Positions 7,304-16,800 of a stretch of 46,645 nt of DNA are shown here, one piece after another. Under the pieces are notes generated by a model. That model made no database searches. It had not been told where the DNA came from and was given only the letters and a program-made list of their open reading frames with translations. Position numbers and translations under genes: made by a program. Location of the stretch: the IMG/VR virus record IMGVR_UViG_3300020185_000080, positions 1 to 46,645 of that record; one strand, given 5' to 3'. Within the stretch, counting starts at the first letter, position 1, and each line of letters opens with the position of its first letter. The DNA comes from a virus.

Positions 7304-7773
7304 CCTGCGATCTCCTGTGCAATAGTGACACTACCATTCAAGACATTATCTCTATTCATTTGAACAGTCCCATTATTAATTTTCATTTCAACTGTGTAAG
7401 TAGTTGCAGACGTAGTGTTTGGACTGTCTAAGTATGTAATAAATAATGGCAATGGAACGTAGTCATCAACACGATTAAAACCATAACGGCCTAATTCCCT
7501 GACTACAGTAGAACCTCTTTTGATTCTTACATGAATATTATTTTGGTTAGTTGCTTGTCCAACAACAGCCCCACCGCAATTAAAAGTAACTAATACTTTA
7601 CTGGATGAAGATTGAGGTGTAATCGTTACTGTCATATCTGCTATTGCTACATAAGAGCCACTTGCGTTTGTATACGATGGAGAGTTCACCGCATTTTGAA
7701 CGACCTGAATAACACTACCCGTAGCTGCCTGTATGTTATCAATGCCAGTAGCACCCGTTATCGTTGTAGTCAT
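7300..7773 (-). CDS. Fibre adhesin module, GSVIQV family copy 1
   Basis: The 157-aa beta-rich protein contains the block ATGSVIQVVQNAVNSPSYTN and the alternating strands of a jelly-roll-like domain. Related blocks (MPSGSVLQVLYVES, MPAGSVIQVITKTH) open the domains of the 198-aa and 176-aa genes upstream, making three paralogues. It ends with ATGA overlap onto the next gene. Interpreted as a fibre or adhesin module; no receptor can be named. Confidence 0.68.
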   Translation of the reverse strand: MTTTITGATGIDNIQAATGSVIQVVQNAVNSPSYTNASGSYVAIADMTVTITPQSSSSKVLVTFNCGGAVVGQATNQNNIHVRIKRGSTVVRELGRYGFNRVDDYVPLPLFITYLDSPNTTSATTYTVEMKINNGTVQMNRDNVLNGSVTIAQEIAG

Positions 7774-7776
7774 AAC

Positions 7777-8070
7777 TTACCCCTTTGGATTAGCTGACTT
7801 CACTGCTGCTCGTAGAGTCTGCAAGTCAGTCAAGGTATCACCACCATCTAAGAGAGCATGGATGCAGTCTTGAATGGATGGGTACGCTGCTTGGCGACTA
7901 CGGGCATACGCTGCTGCGTCATATTCGGCTTGAAGCTGAACAATCTTAGCTGCGATTGCTGCGTCTGTTGGTTGAGTTTGTACTTCATCCAACCACTCTA
8001 ATTCATCTCCACGTAGTACCCACTGGGCGTTTGGAGTTAGTGCTTGTAGTGCTGCTACTTTATCGGTCAT
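7777..8070 (-). CDS. XkdW-like small fibre-associated protein or chaperone
   Basis: The 97-aa helical protein contains the pattern IVQLQAEYDAAAYARSRQAA then YPSIQDCIHALLDGG and ends in SANPKG. The sequence Y....R..AYPS..D....L.DG....L is the hallmark of XkdW-type and related tail-fibre assembly proteins that accompany fibre genes in many phages. It sits between fibre modules with a 3-base gap to the next gene. The chaperone role is inference. Confidence 0.65.
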   Translation of the reverse strand: MTDKVAALQALTPNAQWVLRGDELEWLDEVQTQPTDAAIAAKIVQLQAEYDAAAYARSRQAAYPSIQDCIHALLDGGDTLTDLQTLRAAVKSANPKG

Positions 8071-8083
8071 GATTTGTTATCCT

Positions 8084-8680
8084 TTAAGATTGAACTTCTA
8101 TTATTTCTAACATGGAGACTGCTCTTGATGTCGCACTAGCATGTGACCTGTTTATGTATATACCACCAGTGTCATTTTGAACAACCACGCTAATCTCTAC
8201 TGTATCTCCAACACTGCCTGTCAATGTAGACTTTGCAAATCCCGATTTAAGATGTATTTCATACAAGCCATTATAGGCAATATTTGTTTTCATCATTGGT
8301 ACGTCTGTGCCGTAAAAGCCACCATAAGACCTAGTATTATCAGCAGTTTGTAATATTTTAGTATTGTTGATTTCAAATCTTACTGAAGGATTTGTGTTGT
8401 CTTGGTTATCCGCATTACTAAACGGAGCCATATACACATTAGTTTTTAAAATGAAAAATGAATTAGCTGCTTTTCTAGTAAATGATTTTGTAAGAATATC
8501 CCTAGATATTGTATTTGAACCAGAGGCTACTGTTTGAACATTGCTCTCAACGTAAAGAACTTGCAACACTGAGCCACTGGGCATACTAGCACTCGTCATG
8601 CCACTCAACTGGTTCGTCAGTGCAATCGTGCCAGAGCCGCTTACTGTTTCAAGAACGTCTGTTTTTAGTTTAGAGGTCAT
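8084..8680 (-). CDS. Fibre adhesin module, GSVIQV family copy 2
   Basis: The 198-aa protein starts MTSKLKTDVLETVSGSGTIA, a typical fibre opening. It then has MPSGSVLQVLYVESNVQTV, followed by a beta-sandwich-like region with strands such as FFILKTNVYMAPF and a C-terminal strand VSMLEIIEVQS. It overlaps the gene upstream as ATGA. The domain resembles the jelly-roll heads that end fibre proteins, so it may be one of several alternative tips. This is inferred from paralogy. Confidence 0.68.
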   Translation of the reverse strand: MTSKLKTDVLETVSGSGTIALTNQLSGMTSASMPSGSVLQVLYVESNVQTVASGSNTISRDILTKSFTRKAANSFFILKTNVYMAPFSNADNQDNTNPSVRFEINNTKILQTADNTRSYGGFYGTDVPMMKTNIAYNGLYEIHLKSGFAKSTLTGSVGDTVEISVVVQNDTGGIYINRSHASATSRAVSMLEIIEVQS

Positions 8681-9204
8681 TGTGCGATCTCCGTTAATTT
8701 AATGTTGTAAGAACTCGTACCATGATAAGCATAAACAGTTCCGCTTCCGTCACATAAAAATGACACGCCATAAGTAATAGCTGATGTACCCCCTGCAACC
8801 CCTTGAGCAGTTAAATGGACAGGTGAATACAAATTGCCTGATGTGTCCCTGTGGTAAAACGGGTAATTATCAGAGTACATAACTGAACCAGCTTTAGTTA
8901 TGTTCATTAGCAACCCTGCGTTGCTAGTTGCGTATGCCATTCCTGAGTCAACTTCAACTACTATTATACTGTTTGCATATTTGGGGGTAATGGCTAATTC
9001 AAAAGCTGAACCTAAAGCTTGATATGACGATGCTGTTGTTGAGACAGAAGCATTTTGACTATGCGTTTTAGTAATAACTTGGATAACTGACCCTGCTGGC
9101 ATCTTAGTTGTGCCTTGTGAATGAAGGTCAAGTGTCTTACCACTGGCAATCTTAATCACCTCACCGCTAGGGTGGGAGAGTTCTTTAAGTTCTAAGGTGC
9201 TCAT
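8677..9204 (-). CDS. Fibre adhesin module, GSVIQV family copy 3
   Basis: The 175-aa product starts MSTLELKELSHPSGEVIKIA and contains GKTLDLHSQGTTKMPAGSVI with strands characteristic of this family, ending YNIKLTEIAQ. The start at 9204 is chosen over the in-frame ATG at 9216 because it creates the ATGA overlap seen at most junctions of the array. Its GEVIKIASGKTLDLHSQGTT opening is very common in marine phage fibre proteins. Confidence 0.7.
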   Translation of the reverse strand: MSTLELKELSHPSGEVIKIASGKTLDLHSQGTTKMPAGSVIQVITKTHSQNASVSTTASSYQALGSAFELAITPKYANSIIVVEVDSGMAYATSNAGLLMNITKAGSVMYSDNYPFYHRDTSGNLYSPVHLTAQGVAGGTSAITYGVSFLCDGSGTVYAYHGTSSYNIKLTEIAQ

Positions 9205-9464
9205 ACAATGCTCCAAGTGCCTGTTAGGGTCACTGTGTAACCATCAGCTATTGTTACTGGGCCAGCAGTCATACCATTGGTATTGGCAGGTATCGTGATG
9301 TTCTCGCTGATAGTGTTTGCGTTTGTGCGTATGATTGATGCAGTACCAAGTGACGGGCCTCCGAGAGCTACGGCAGAGTTAATCTTTGCTGCTGTGACTG
9401 AACCATCTTCAAGGTCACTCGTACCTACAGATTCAAATGGACTGACGTTACCTATATATGGCAT
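9201..9464 (-). CDS. Short fibre module (87 aa)
   Basis: The 87-aa protein starts MPYIGNVSPFESVGTSDLED and ends in the module GGPSLGTASIIRTNANTISE...VTLTGTWSIV. That module is also the C-terminal half of the 159-aa gene at 6824-7303. The opening GNxP and DGSVTxAKI motifs recur in fibre proteins, where they follow trimerisation stalks. It may be a free-standing, detached fibre segment. It overlaps both neighbours by 1-4 bases. Confidence 0.65.
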   Translation of the reverse strand: MPYIGNVSPFESVGTSDLEDGSVTAAKINSAVALGGPSLGTASIIRTNANTISENITIPANTNGMTAGPVTIADGYTVTLTGTWSIV

Positions 9465-9784
9465 TAGCTGATCTCCAAGATGCTCGCAAACACTTCAAGA
9501 TCTCCAGCAACACTAGCAGTCAATCCAAGAATGTCACCCGCTTCCAGGTTAATTGGCTTGTCCATTAATAAAGTAGCGTCTGCGGGTACGGGTACTGTCT
9601 TGCAAATGTGGCGATAGGTTGTGCCACCATCAACTGTAACCTCAACAGTGACATCCGCATCGTTAACCCCATCAATGTTACTGATGTACAGTGCGTGAAT
9701 GACAGACTGTGTAGCTGATGGTGCGGTGTATAACGTAGTCCGTGATGTGCCAATTGCTACACCCGCGTTCTTAAATGTGTTCAT
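9464..9784 (-). CDS. Small beta-rich fibre-region protein (106 aa)
   Basis: The product (MNTFKNAGVAIGTSRTTLYT...) has the pattern LYTAPS..QSVIHALYISN and NLEAGDILGLTASVAGDLEV. Such small beta-sandwich proteins occur near the fibre and neck genes of many marine and Gram-negative phages. No catalytic motif is seen. It is joined to the next gene by a one-base overlap. It is probably a virion component; exact position is unknown. Confidence 0.6.
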   Translation of the reverse strand: MNTFKNAGVAIGTSRTTLYTAPSATQSVIHALYISNIDGVNDADVTVEVTVDGGTTYRHICKTVPVPADATLLMDKPINLEAGDILGLTASVAGDLEVFASILEIS

Positions 9785-9785
9785 G

Positions 9786-10328
9786 TTAGCCTCCCAATGC
9801 GATTGCCATAGCGACAGATGCGCCGATTGGATCGTAAGTAGTATCGTGATTGTGTGAAGCAGCCGCTTTGCCTGCCAAAGCCGTTGTTATGCCCGAAGCA
9901 TAAGACGCATCATCGTTAATGGCTGCCGCCAGTTCATTCAATGTATCTAAAGCGCCCGGTGCGCCACCTATTAAATTAGTAATCTCAGTGTCCACATAGG
10001 ACTCTGTAGTCTTTGAATCAAGGGCTGTTTGTAACCCACTTATCACTGAAATCGCATGGTTCGTTGGATGGGTGTACACAGTGTTAGTATCGGTAAACAG
10101 TGCGCCTGACGGAACATTCGTGAGTACCTGACTGTCGTCTACCTTTCCATCTAAAGCTGTTTGCAATCCAGTAATAACTGAGATGGCATGGTTCGCTGGG
10201 TGTGCGTAAGTTGTATCGGTAAAGACAGCGCCAGAAGGTACATCGGTTAATACTTGACCATCGTCCACCTTACCCGCAAGATCGCCTTGGAGCGCCGTGT
10301 AATCTGCTAGTTCTCTTGCCTTACTCAT
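9786..10328 (-). CDS. Tail fibre stalk with duplicated repeats (180 aa)
   Basis: The N-terminus MSKARELADYTALQGDLAGK matches the attachment segment of the glycine-rich adhesin. Two tandem repeats follow with the pattern (V/D)DxQVLT(N/D)VPSGAxFTDT...HPxNHAIS and then LQTALDxK. After that comes the DTLNELAAAINDDASY helical linker and the metal-binding-like HNHDTTYDPIGA typical of trimeric fibre stalks. The 640-aa fibre has one more copy of the repeat plus linker, so these two genes share a recent ancestor segment. Confidence 0.72.
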   Translation of the reverse strand: MSKARELADYTALQGDLAGKVDDGQVLTDVPSGAVFTDTTYAHPANHAISVITGLQTALDGKVDDSQVLTNVPSGALFTDTNTVYTHPTNHAISVISGLQTALDSKTTESYVDTEITNLIGGAPGALDTLNELAAAINDDASYASGITTALAGKAAASHNHDTTYDPIGASVAMAIALGG

Positions 10329-10331
10329 GGG

Positions 10332-10607
10332 CTATTCTCCTGCTGCTGCATCACGTTCAGTGCGAGTCACATAGTCTTCACGGGCTGTCACCAGAGCCAC
10401 AAAGTCTGCTTGATTGCTTGGGATTGAGTCTGTAAAGCTAGCGTCATTCATTAGCTTAGTAGTCCACTCCTGTTGCATACGTTTCCAACAGTTGTTCTTC
10501 TTGCCTGTGACTGCACCTTGTACCCATTCATCAATGCTGAGTAAATCGTTAAGCATCACTGCTTGTTCGGTGTCGGTTAATTCAACTGTGATTGTTAATG
10601 TTGCCAT
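10332..10607 (-). CDS. Small fibre-array protein (91 aa)
   Basis: The 91-aa protein (MATLTITVELTDTEQAVMLN...) is mainly helical and includes DLLSIDEWVQGAVTGKKNNC and a C-terminal FVALVTAREDYVTRTERDA. Proteins of this type appear next to fibre genes in marine podovirus-like genomes. It lies directly between the 640-aa and the 180-aa fibres with a 3-base gap downstream. An assembly or chaperone role is possible but is not shown by the sequence. Confidence 0.6.
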   Translation of the reverse strand: MATLTITVELTDTEQAVMLNDLLSIDEWVQGAVTGKKNNCWKRMQQEWTTKLMNDASFTDSIPSNQADFVALVTAREDYVTRTERDAAAGE

Positions 10608-10648
10608 TGTTGTTGCCTCTTTTATGGTGGGTTATTTCGCCCGATTGT

Positions 10649-12571
10649 TTAGCAGACTAAATAGCCGTTAAAATAAGATTCGTCATTAATATCTGTCTGA
10701 TTATTTCCACCTGCCTGTAAAAATTCAATTACACAAGTGTCGTTAGCGTCCATATCTGCCAAAACTGCATTATTAAAATTCCAATAACTTGGGTCAGTAG
10801 ACATACCATCAAAATCGCAAATTGAGTGATAGCTTCGATTAGACGTTCTAATTCTCACTTGGTAATACTGTGTGTTTGTATCTAGGTTATCTAAACGAAC
10901 AGAGATTTGTAGCTGATACTTACCTGTAACTGGGGCAACAAATGTATTTGAAGCGTAATCTTGATTCTGGTCAAATTGTTGGTTTGCAAAAGCAATCTGC
11001 AACCAAGCGTTTAGACCCATATTATTTTGAGTATTAGCGTAAGAACTAAAAGCTGGCTGCAAAGGCTTGGTGACTATGCCAGCATTATCAATCTGCATAC
11101 CATATCGCCAGCTTATCGCTGCGTCTGCTGAACCTGATGCTGCTGTGTACCATTGATGTGCGCCAGAAACTTGCCTATACTTTGTGGCTTCATCTGTAGA
11201 TATATACCTGTCACCACCATGCGCCTGTGAGTAATACGCATTGTGTTGAAAGTCCATTTCCCCACTCGCACCTTGAGGTTTGTACGAAGTCCACACACCA
11301 TTCCCACCAACTTGTAAAGCAGAGTGTGTATTGTGATGGGCCTCTGGAACCACACCAATGCCCACGTTGCCATTCGTATTGATTCTTAAAGCCTCTGTAT
11401 TACCACCCCCGTTACTGGTGTTGCCGTTTACGTTTAAAACCATTGCACCAGCGTCAGATTCGACATTTACTGAACCTGAATTATCACCGATAGACAAAGA
11501 GCCGTTAGCATCTGCAGATTCAAAAAAAGCTACAATATTGCCGCCAGTAGGGTCTTTGACGTGTAAAAATCTAGCTGGTGAAGTCTCACCAATGCCCACG
11601 TTCTCACTAGAATCAATCGTAATCGCTGTACTCGTAGCGTTATCATCAATGCCTGTAGACTCAAAGCCAGCAATAACACCCGTCATAGTGCCGCCAGCCA
11701 GTGGCAGCTTAGTAGCAATACTATTGGTGACAGTTGTAGAGAAGTTAGCATCATCCCCTAATGCAGCCGCTAGTTCGTTTAGCGTGTTTAGCGTAGCTGG
11801 AGAAGAATCAACAAGGTTAGATACTGCGGTGTTTACATAGGACTCTGTAGTTTTACCATCTAACGCAGCCTGTAAACCTGTAATAACCGAGATCGCGTGA
11901 TTGGATGGGTGGGTGTACACAGTGTCAGTGTCAGTAAACAAAGCCCCAGAAGGCACGTTGGTAAGTACCTGACTGTCATCGACCTTGCCCGCTAGTAACG
12001 CGTCAGTTTCTGATTTCTTGTAATGGTCAGACACCCCAAACGCGGTAAAGGCAACAATCGTAATCTCGTCATTTAAAGTCGCACCGACGTTGAAGACAAT
12101 AGAGCTACCATCAGTCGCCGTGTAATCAACTGTACCCATACCCACGCCGTTCAACATTACAATAATGTTATTGGGTAGGTACGCTAATGTTGCAGAATGA
12201 ATGTCTGTCCCAGTAAATGTCGTTTGCCCTGCAGTCGCTGTGTAGCGGTAGCTGTTCAACGAAGCGTAAGCCAACATAATGTCGCGAAATAACTGAGCAG
12301 TTATACGGATCTGCGCTCTATCATCAGTCGTAAATGACGCGGCGGTTGTGCCTTCTTGGGCACGAATAACTGTCAGCGTGTTACCCACAATCGCTGTACA
12401 CTTTACAATCTCTTTTGTGGAGTTAGTCGGTGTGGATAACGTAATATAAGTGTGATCACCTGACGCAAGTGTTGGAAACGATGAAGCATCGACCACAGTG
12501 ATTGTCGTAACAGAAGCATTGATGTTCGCTGCCAGAAAGGTTGTCGCGTCATTTGTAAACTGAATGGACAT
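10649..12571 (-). CDS. Major tail fibre with C1q-like tip (640 aa)
   Basis: Domain order, approximate residues: an N-terminal attachment domain (1-105), a beta module (105-190) shared with the 159-aa gene, a stalk repeat and TLNELAAALGDD linker (190-280), a peptidase-free shaft with IDSSENVGIGETSPARFLHV-type fibre motifs (280-430), and a C-terminal globular domain (about 504-640). The tip begins PAFSSYANTQNNMG, continues with ANQQFDQNQDYASNTFVAP and VTGKYQLQIS, and ends SYFNGYLVC. This matches C1q/TNF-like trimeric heads, so it is the best candidate for the main receptor-binding fibre. No self-cleaving chaperone signature is seen. Confidence 0.8.
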   Translation of the reverse strand: MSIQFTNDATTFLAANINASVTTITVVDASSFPTLASGDHTYITLSTPTNSTKEIVKCTAIVGNTLTVIRAQEGTTAASFTTDDRAQIRITAQLFRDIMLAYASLNSYRYTATAGQTTFTGTDIHSATLAYLPNNIIVMLNGVGMGTVDYTATDGSSIVFNVGATLNDEITIVAFTAFGVSDHYKKSETDALLAGKVDDSQVLTNVPSGALFTDTDTVYTHPSNHAISVITGLQAALDGKTTESYVNTAVSNLVDSSPATLNTLNELAAALGDDANFSTTVTNSIATKLPLAGGTMTGVIAGFESTGIDDNATSTAITIDSSENVGIGETSPARFLHVKDPTGGNIVAFFESADANGSLSIGDNSGSVNVESDAGAMVLNVNGNTSNGGGNTEALRINTNGNVGIGVVPEAHHNTHSALQVGGNGVWTSYKPQGASGEMDFQHNAYYSQAHGGDRYISTDEATKYRQVSGAHQWYTAASGSADAAISWRYGMQIDNAGIVTKPLQPAFSSYANTQNNMGLNAWLQIAFANQQFDQNQDYASNTFVAPVTGKYQLQISVRLDNLDTNTQYYQVRIRTSNRSYHSICDFDGMSTDPSYWNFNNAVLADMDANDTCVIEFLQAGGNNQTDINDESYFNGYLVC

Positions 12572-12583
12572 TATTTTCTCCTA

Positions 12584-13015
12584 TTAAGAAACAGTCACTG
12601 TCCAAGAAATTGTCACAAGGTCGTCTGAACCTTTATTCACCGCAGCAAACACTGTACGCGCTAACATCGTGCCGCCGCTCGATGCTGTAAATAAACCCGC
12701 TTCTGTCAAAGCACCTGTGGCATCCCCCGCTAACCAAGTTGTTGCATAGGTTACGGCTGCGCCAGAAGCAGTACCGCCACTTACGCTAAGTGCATTACGA
12801 TCAACTTCAGTAGCAAGTGTCGTGTTTCCTACCGCAGCTGCAGTAGTGCCTGTGCCAACCGCCATGTAACTGATGACACTGCCGCTGTTGCCAGCAAGTC
12901 GAGAAGCTAATAACTCTTTACCCGCAGTAACAACTAAGTTGTCTATTTCTCGAATAACCTCACCATTTTTGGTGATGGTTAAAGCACCTTTTAAACTAAT
13001 CTGATCGTTAATCAT
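12584..13015 (-). CDS. Fibre/baseplate-associated structural protein (143 aa)
   Basis: The product starts MINDQISLKGALTITKNGEV. It has the pattern NLVVTAGKELLASRLAG, then YMAVGTGTTAAAVGNTTLAT and LTEAGLFTASSGGTMLARTV with a final strand ISWTVTVS. This is a widely distributed phage structural family found just upstream of tail fibres. It probably forms a connector between tail and fibre. The gap to the fibre gene is 12 bases. Confidence 0.68.
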   Translation of the reverse strand: MINDQISLKGALTITKNGEVIREIDNLVVTAGKELLASRLAGNSGSVISYMAVGTGTTAAAVGNTTLATEVDRNALSVSGGTASGAAVTYATTWLAGDATGALTEAGLFTASSGGTMLARTVFAAVNKGSDDLVTISWTVTVS

Positions 13016-13020
13016 TTGTG

Positions 13021-13431
13021 TTACCCAAATAAAGCTTGGTTAAGATAGACTGCACCGAGTGTCGGTATCGCCCCATAAACAAGTGAGACATCTATCACAT
13101 CTGTCACACTTACTGTGTCTGTCATTCCGCGCTGGAACTGTACGTTAATCACAATCGCATCCGCGACTGAAACTACATCAGCAACTTCCTTCGTAAAGAT
13201 CAGGCTCAATGCATCTATTGCTGATACGTTGTCCGCTGCCACCTTGCTCAGTGCGATTGAAGTGTTATCAACAATCGTCGCAGCGTCAGCAAAAAACCGA
13301 TTCTTTGACTCGGCATCCACGTAGATACCCGCTGCAACCAACTGCGTGTAGATCCGATCCGCAATTTCAACTTGTCGAGTTGTTGCAACAAGTTCGACCT
13401 TCGCTGTAGTCGCTTCTAATTTAAGTGCCAT
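13021..13431 (-). CDS. Structural protein of the fibre region (136 aa)
   Basis: The 136-aa product contains two imperfect repeats around a (A/V)D(V/T)VSV(A/T)D motif (KEVADVVSVADAIVI and MTDTVSVTDVIDVS) and a C-terminal AIPTLGAVYLNQALFG. Repeats of this kind occur in phage tail-adaptor and fibre proteins. Its start is fused to the stop of the 124-aa gene upstream by a one-base overlap. No enzyme motif is present. Confidence 0.6.
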   Translation of the reverse strand: MALKLEATTAKVELVATTRQVEIADRIYTQLVAAGIYVDAESKNRFFADAATIVDNTSIALSKVAADNVSAIDALSLIFTKEVADVVSVADAIVINVQFQRGMTDTVSVTDVIDVSLVYGAIPTLGAVYLNQALFG

Positions 13432-13805
13432 TAGTAATCGCCACGTACCTTAAACTTCAGCTGGTCATAAACAGTTTGTATTGCACCGCTTGAATAGGTA
13501 ACTTCAACTTCACCCGTAAATGTCCCTGCAGTATCAAGCACGCCAGTAGGCCACTGCATGAAAACTTTTCCATCCGTGTATGGCGCTTGTAAAGTCATTG
13601 TGATTGTCGATTTAAGTGCTGTCGAACCAAGGGCTTTGAATTTCAACTTGGCTGTCGCACCAGTTAAATCAATAGGAGCCCAAGTAGATGAATTTTCTGA
13701 GTCGAGTATTTGACCCGCTGCTGCGGCGTTAGAATCACGCAATGTCAGGTTTAGTTCAGGCAGCGTGTCGCCTTTCACTAATTGGATGGTATCGTAATAC
13801 GCCAT
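13431..13805 (-). CDS. Baseplate/fibre attachment protein, BppU-N-like
   Basis: The 124-aa protein (MAYYDTIQLVKGDTLPELNL) shows the pattern KGDTLP.L.LTLRD....IDLTGATAKLKFK....... and ends QTVYDQLKFKVRGDY. This resembles the N-terminal domain of baseplate upper proteins and related fibre-anchoring beta sandwiches. It is the first gene of the fibre operon, 39 bases after the predicted start point of the promoter at site 3, and has a GAGG Shine-Dalgarno 7 bases from the ATG. Confidence 0.65.
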   Translation of the reverse strand: MAYYDTIQLVKGDTLPELNLTLRDSNAAAAGQILDSENSSTWAPIDLTGATAKLKFKALGSTALKSTITMTLQAPYTDGKVFMQWPTGVLDTAGTFTGEVEVTYSSGAIQTVYDQLKFKVRGDY

Positions 13806-13850
13806 TTTGACCTCAAGTAAGGGTTATTCTCAGCATTGACATGCCAAGCA

Positions 13851-13879
13851 ATTATATTAGCTCAACTGCTATTTCACTA
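13851..13879 (-). promoter_or_regulatory. Promoter with embedded palindrome, site 3 (fibre operon)
   Basis: On the minus strand -35 TAGTGA (13879-13874) and -10 TATAAT (13856-13851, exact consensus) are 17 bases apart. The repeated palindrome (AGCAGTTGAGCTA) fills the spacer. The predicted start lies near 13844, about 40 bases upstream of the ATG at 13805. This is the clearest promoter of the family. Confidence 0.68.
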
Positions 13880-13886
13880 ACTATAT

Positions 13887-16800
13887 TTAATCACCAGGCC
13901 ACCAATTCTTATATTGTGAGAAAAATGGCGTTACACGCCGTATTGTCTCTAAGGTTGAATCATTGCCCGTAGCACTGTTATAAACACCTTGACCAAAACC
14001 AAACGTAGGTACAAGTGTGCTTAATCCATCATCCCAGCTCTCTGCATTCATAACGCCGTAGCCTAATTCAAATGCACCCAACGTGCCTGACTTAGAGAAC
14101 ACTTCCATTGCGTACTTAGTGTCGCCCATGTTTTCAGTTCTATCGACCCCTTTCCAAAGCTCGCGTAATTCCATAGCAAACATTGTCAGCCCCGCAATCG
14201 CTACACCGCCAACAACAATAGGCACCATTGCATACGCTCCAGCCGACAGCATCCCTTCGCCTTTAGCATCAGAAAATCTACGTTTAGCCTGGCGTAATAA
14301 ACCCATCACCAATATGTCCGTTATAGCGTACAAGAATTGCTTCAAATGAAATGCAATCTTCATGTACGGGTTATTACCCCATGCAGGGTTTTGGAATCGG
14401 CTGGGGCGGAAAGAACTCTCAGTCACAAACTGCATAATCGCCCCATTAACCGCTCGGACAGAATCAGCTTCTACCTTACTCAACCCTTCAGTAAATGCTG
14501 GTTTGCCTAGCGCACGCCATGTTTTAACTTGCCTAGCCGTAACATGGAACGCATTTAGTTCTTCAAGTTGGTTAAAATCTGCTGCTTTCTCAATGTACCT
14601 CATGCCTAATGCAGTCGAAAATGTACGAGATGCCTTTGTTATCGCTTGCTGACCATTCAAAATAAAGTACTTACTTGCCATCTTCTGCGTAATAGTGCCG
14701 TTGTATGCTTCGTTTGCCGCATTACCTTGAATCTGAGCAAGTCCGTTTGACAGTACAGTACCTATGTCCATACCAATGCGACGCGCTTCACGAAGATCAA
14801 GTCCCTTAAACATATCTTTTACGCTTAACAAGTTAGCTGACCTTGCAATCGCCATACCCAACTCAGGAATAGACGCAACCCCAGAGTTAGCTAAGATGTT
14901 CATGTTAACTACGTTAAGTAATGTGTCCTGTGATTTGCGCAACTTACTGTTCATTGAGGTGCCAGTTCGACCCATCACCCCATCAAGTAGTGTCAATGCT
15001 TCATCAACCCCAGCTTGTCCGTGTTTCTTCTCAATACGCCCCATCGCTTCATGCCAACGCTTGTTCGGACTCCAGACTTTACGACCTGAACCTTCATCCC
15101 ATTTACCACCAAAAGGTCGAGCAACTTTAGTCAAGTCATCTTGGATAACATAGCCGCCAAAAGTATGTTCCCAACTAGCACGTTTGGCTGCAGACGCTAT
15201 GTAATGGGACATGATTGCATCAGGCTCCATTACTAAGTATTCCTTTAGATCGGCGTAAGGCACAGCCGATAGTATAGAATCAGCGAATGCGTGAGCACCG
15301 ACAGGCTTGCCAGGGGCAATCGTGCGCTCGTTAAACCCTTGACCATCGAGTAGATAAGCAATGCGGCTATTCATTTCTGCATCACCCATCTGCTTAAAGA
15401 CGTCGTACTGCATCAACATGGCTTTAAACGCTTCGCGCTTACCATCCACTTGATGATGATCAAAAGCTTGCGGGATCATGTCATTGCGAACTTGGTATGT
15501 TGGCATGTAGCCCACCAAATCAGCGTTAATATCGTTAATCATCTTCCGCAAGATCAACGAATGCTCAGTAACATTGTTGTTGTTTAGATCATCAAACGCT
15601 TGGCGTACCGCTTTTTGTTTGCCAATCTTTTTCATAGCAGTGGAGTAAAGCGCTTCGTAACGCTGCGTCAGCTCCATATTAAAGTTTTCGTAAGACTTCT
15701 CACCTGTGCGAGATCCTGTAGTCGATGCTTGCTGAAACAATAGCGCGGCAAGGTTCTTATCTAAGCGTTTAAAGTTACTGCTTACGTTACCTAATATCTT
15801 ATGCCCGAACTTTAAGAATTTATTGTGAGTTATCGGTTCCTTCTTTGTGCGGAACTTAGCCATGTTCAAGACTTCGCCCTTAGTTTCAGGAGCCGCTTGA
15901 GCTGAGACATCCGAGCGCAGGATAACCCCATCCAAATACTGTGAGAATGTCTCATTAAATGGGGAGCGCACTGCCTTCGTTAACACAGCCCAAAGCCCTT
16001 TCAGCTTCTTCACTAGCTCACGGAAATGTGAAGCTACGTTTAACAAGTCACCCCGATTGCGCTTCTCCTTATTTAAACCATCTTCTTCAGTAATGTATGC
16101 CTTATTACGAAGCACCCCTTGGGTCAAAGACAAAGCAACCTGATCGGCATACCATTCTTTAAACGCAGCCGAATCAGACGCTTCACTATAGTTCTGACGA
16201 TCTGCAGCAAACTCAGACAAAATAGAGGCTTTGTTCTTTGCTGAAGCATTAGCCCAAGAGAAGTCATAAACTAAATGCCCTACTTCGTGTGCCACCATTG
16301 AATATGTTTGCGGAGACATATTGGCTGCATTAGTATTAGTGAGACTCGAAGGCATCATAATGATCGCAAACTCGCCCATGTTCACGTAAGCTGCCTGCTT
16401 ATTCTCAATGCTTGCCTTCAATCTTGCTTTAAGGTTCTTAGCTTCTTTAGCAGTCAACACTCCTGACTTTGCCAAATCCTTAATCATAGTAGCTGCGTTA
16501 GACGTATCAGTAATAGCAACATTCTGCTTGATACCTACTGCGTTTAATAAGTTGGCTACTGTAGTCTGTACAGCCGCTAAATTCCCAAACGTCTTAACCC
16601 CTTTAGTAAAGTACCTACGTAACAATGCTTTTCGTGCAGTAGCTACATTCGCCTTACCTTGTGTGGTTGGGCCAAATCGAGTACTTGGCAGACCTTGCCC
16701 TTCTTTAGCCATCAAATTAGAGTCAGTCCATTGTGGGCCATACACGCGATAAGACGTCACCACCTGACCACCCTCAATGTCGATAGCAACAGTGACAGGA

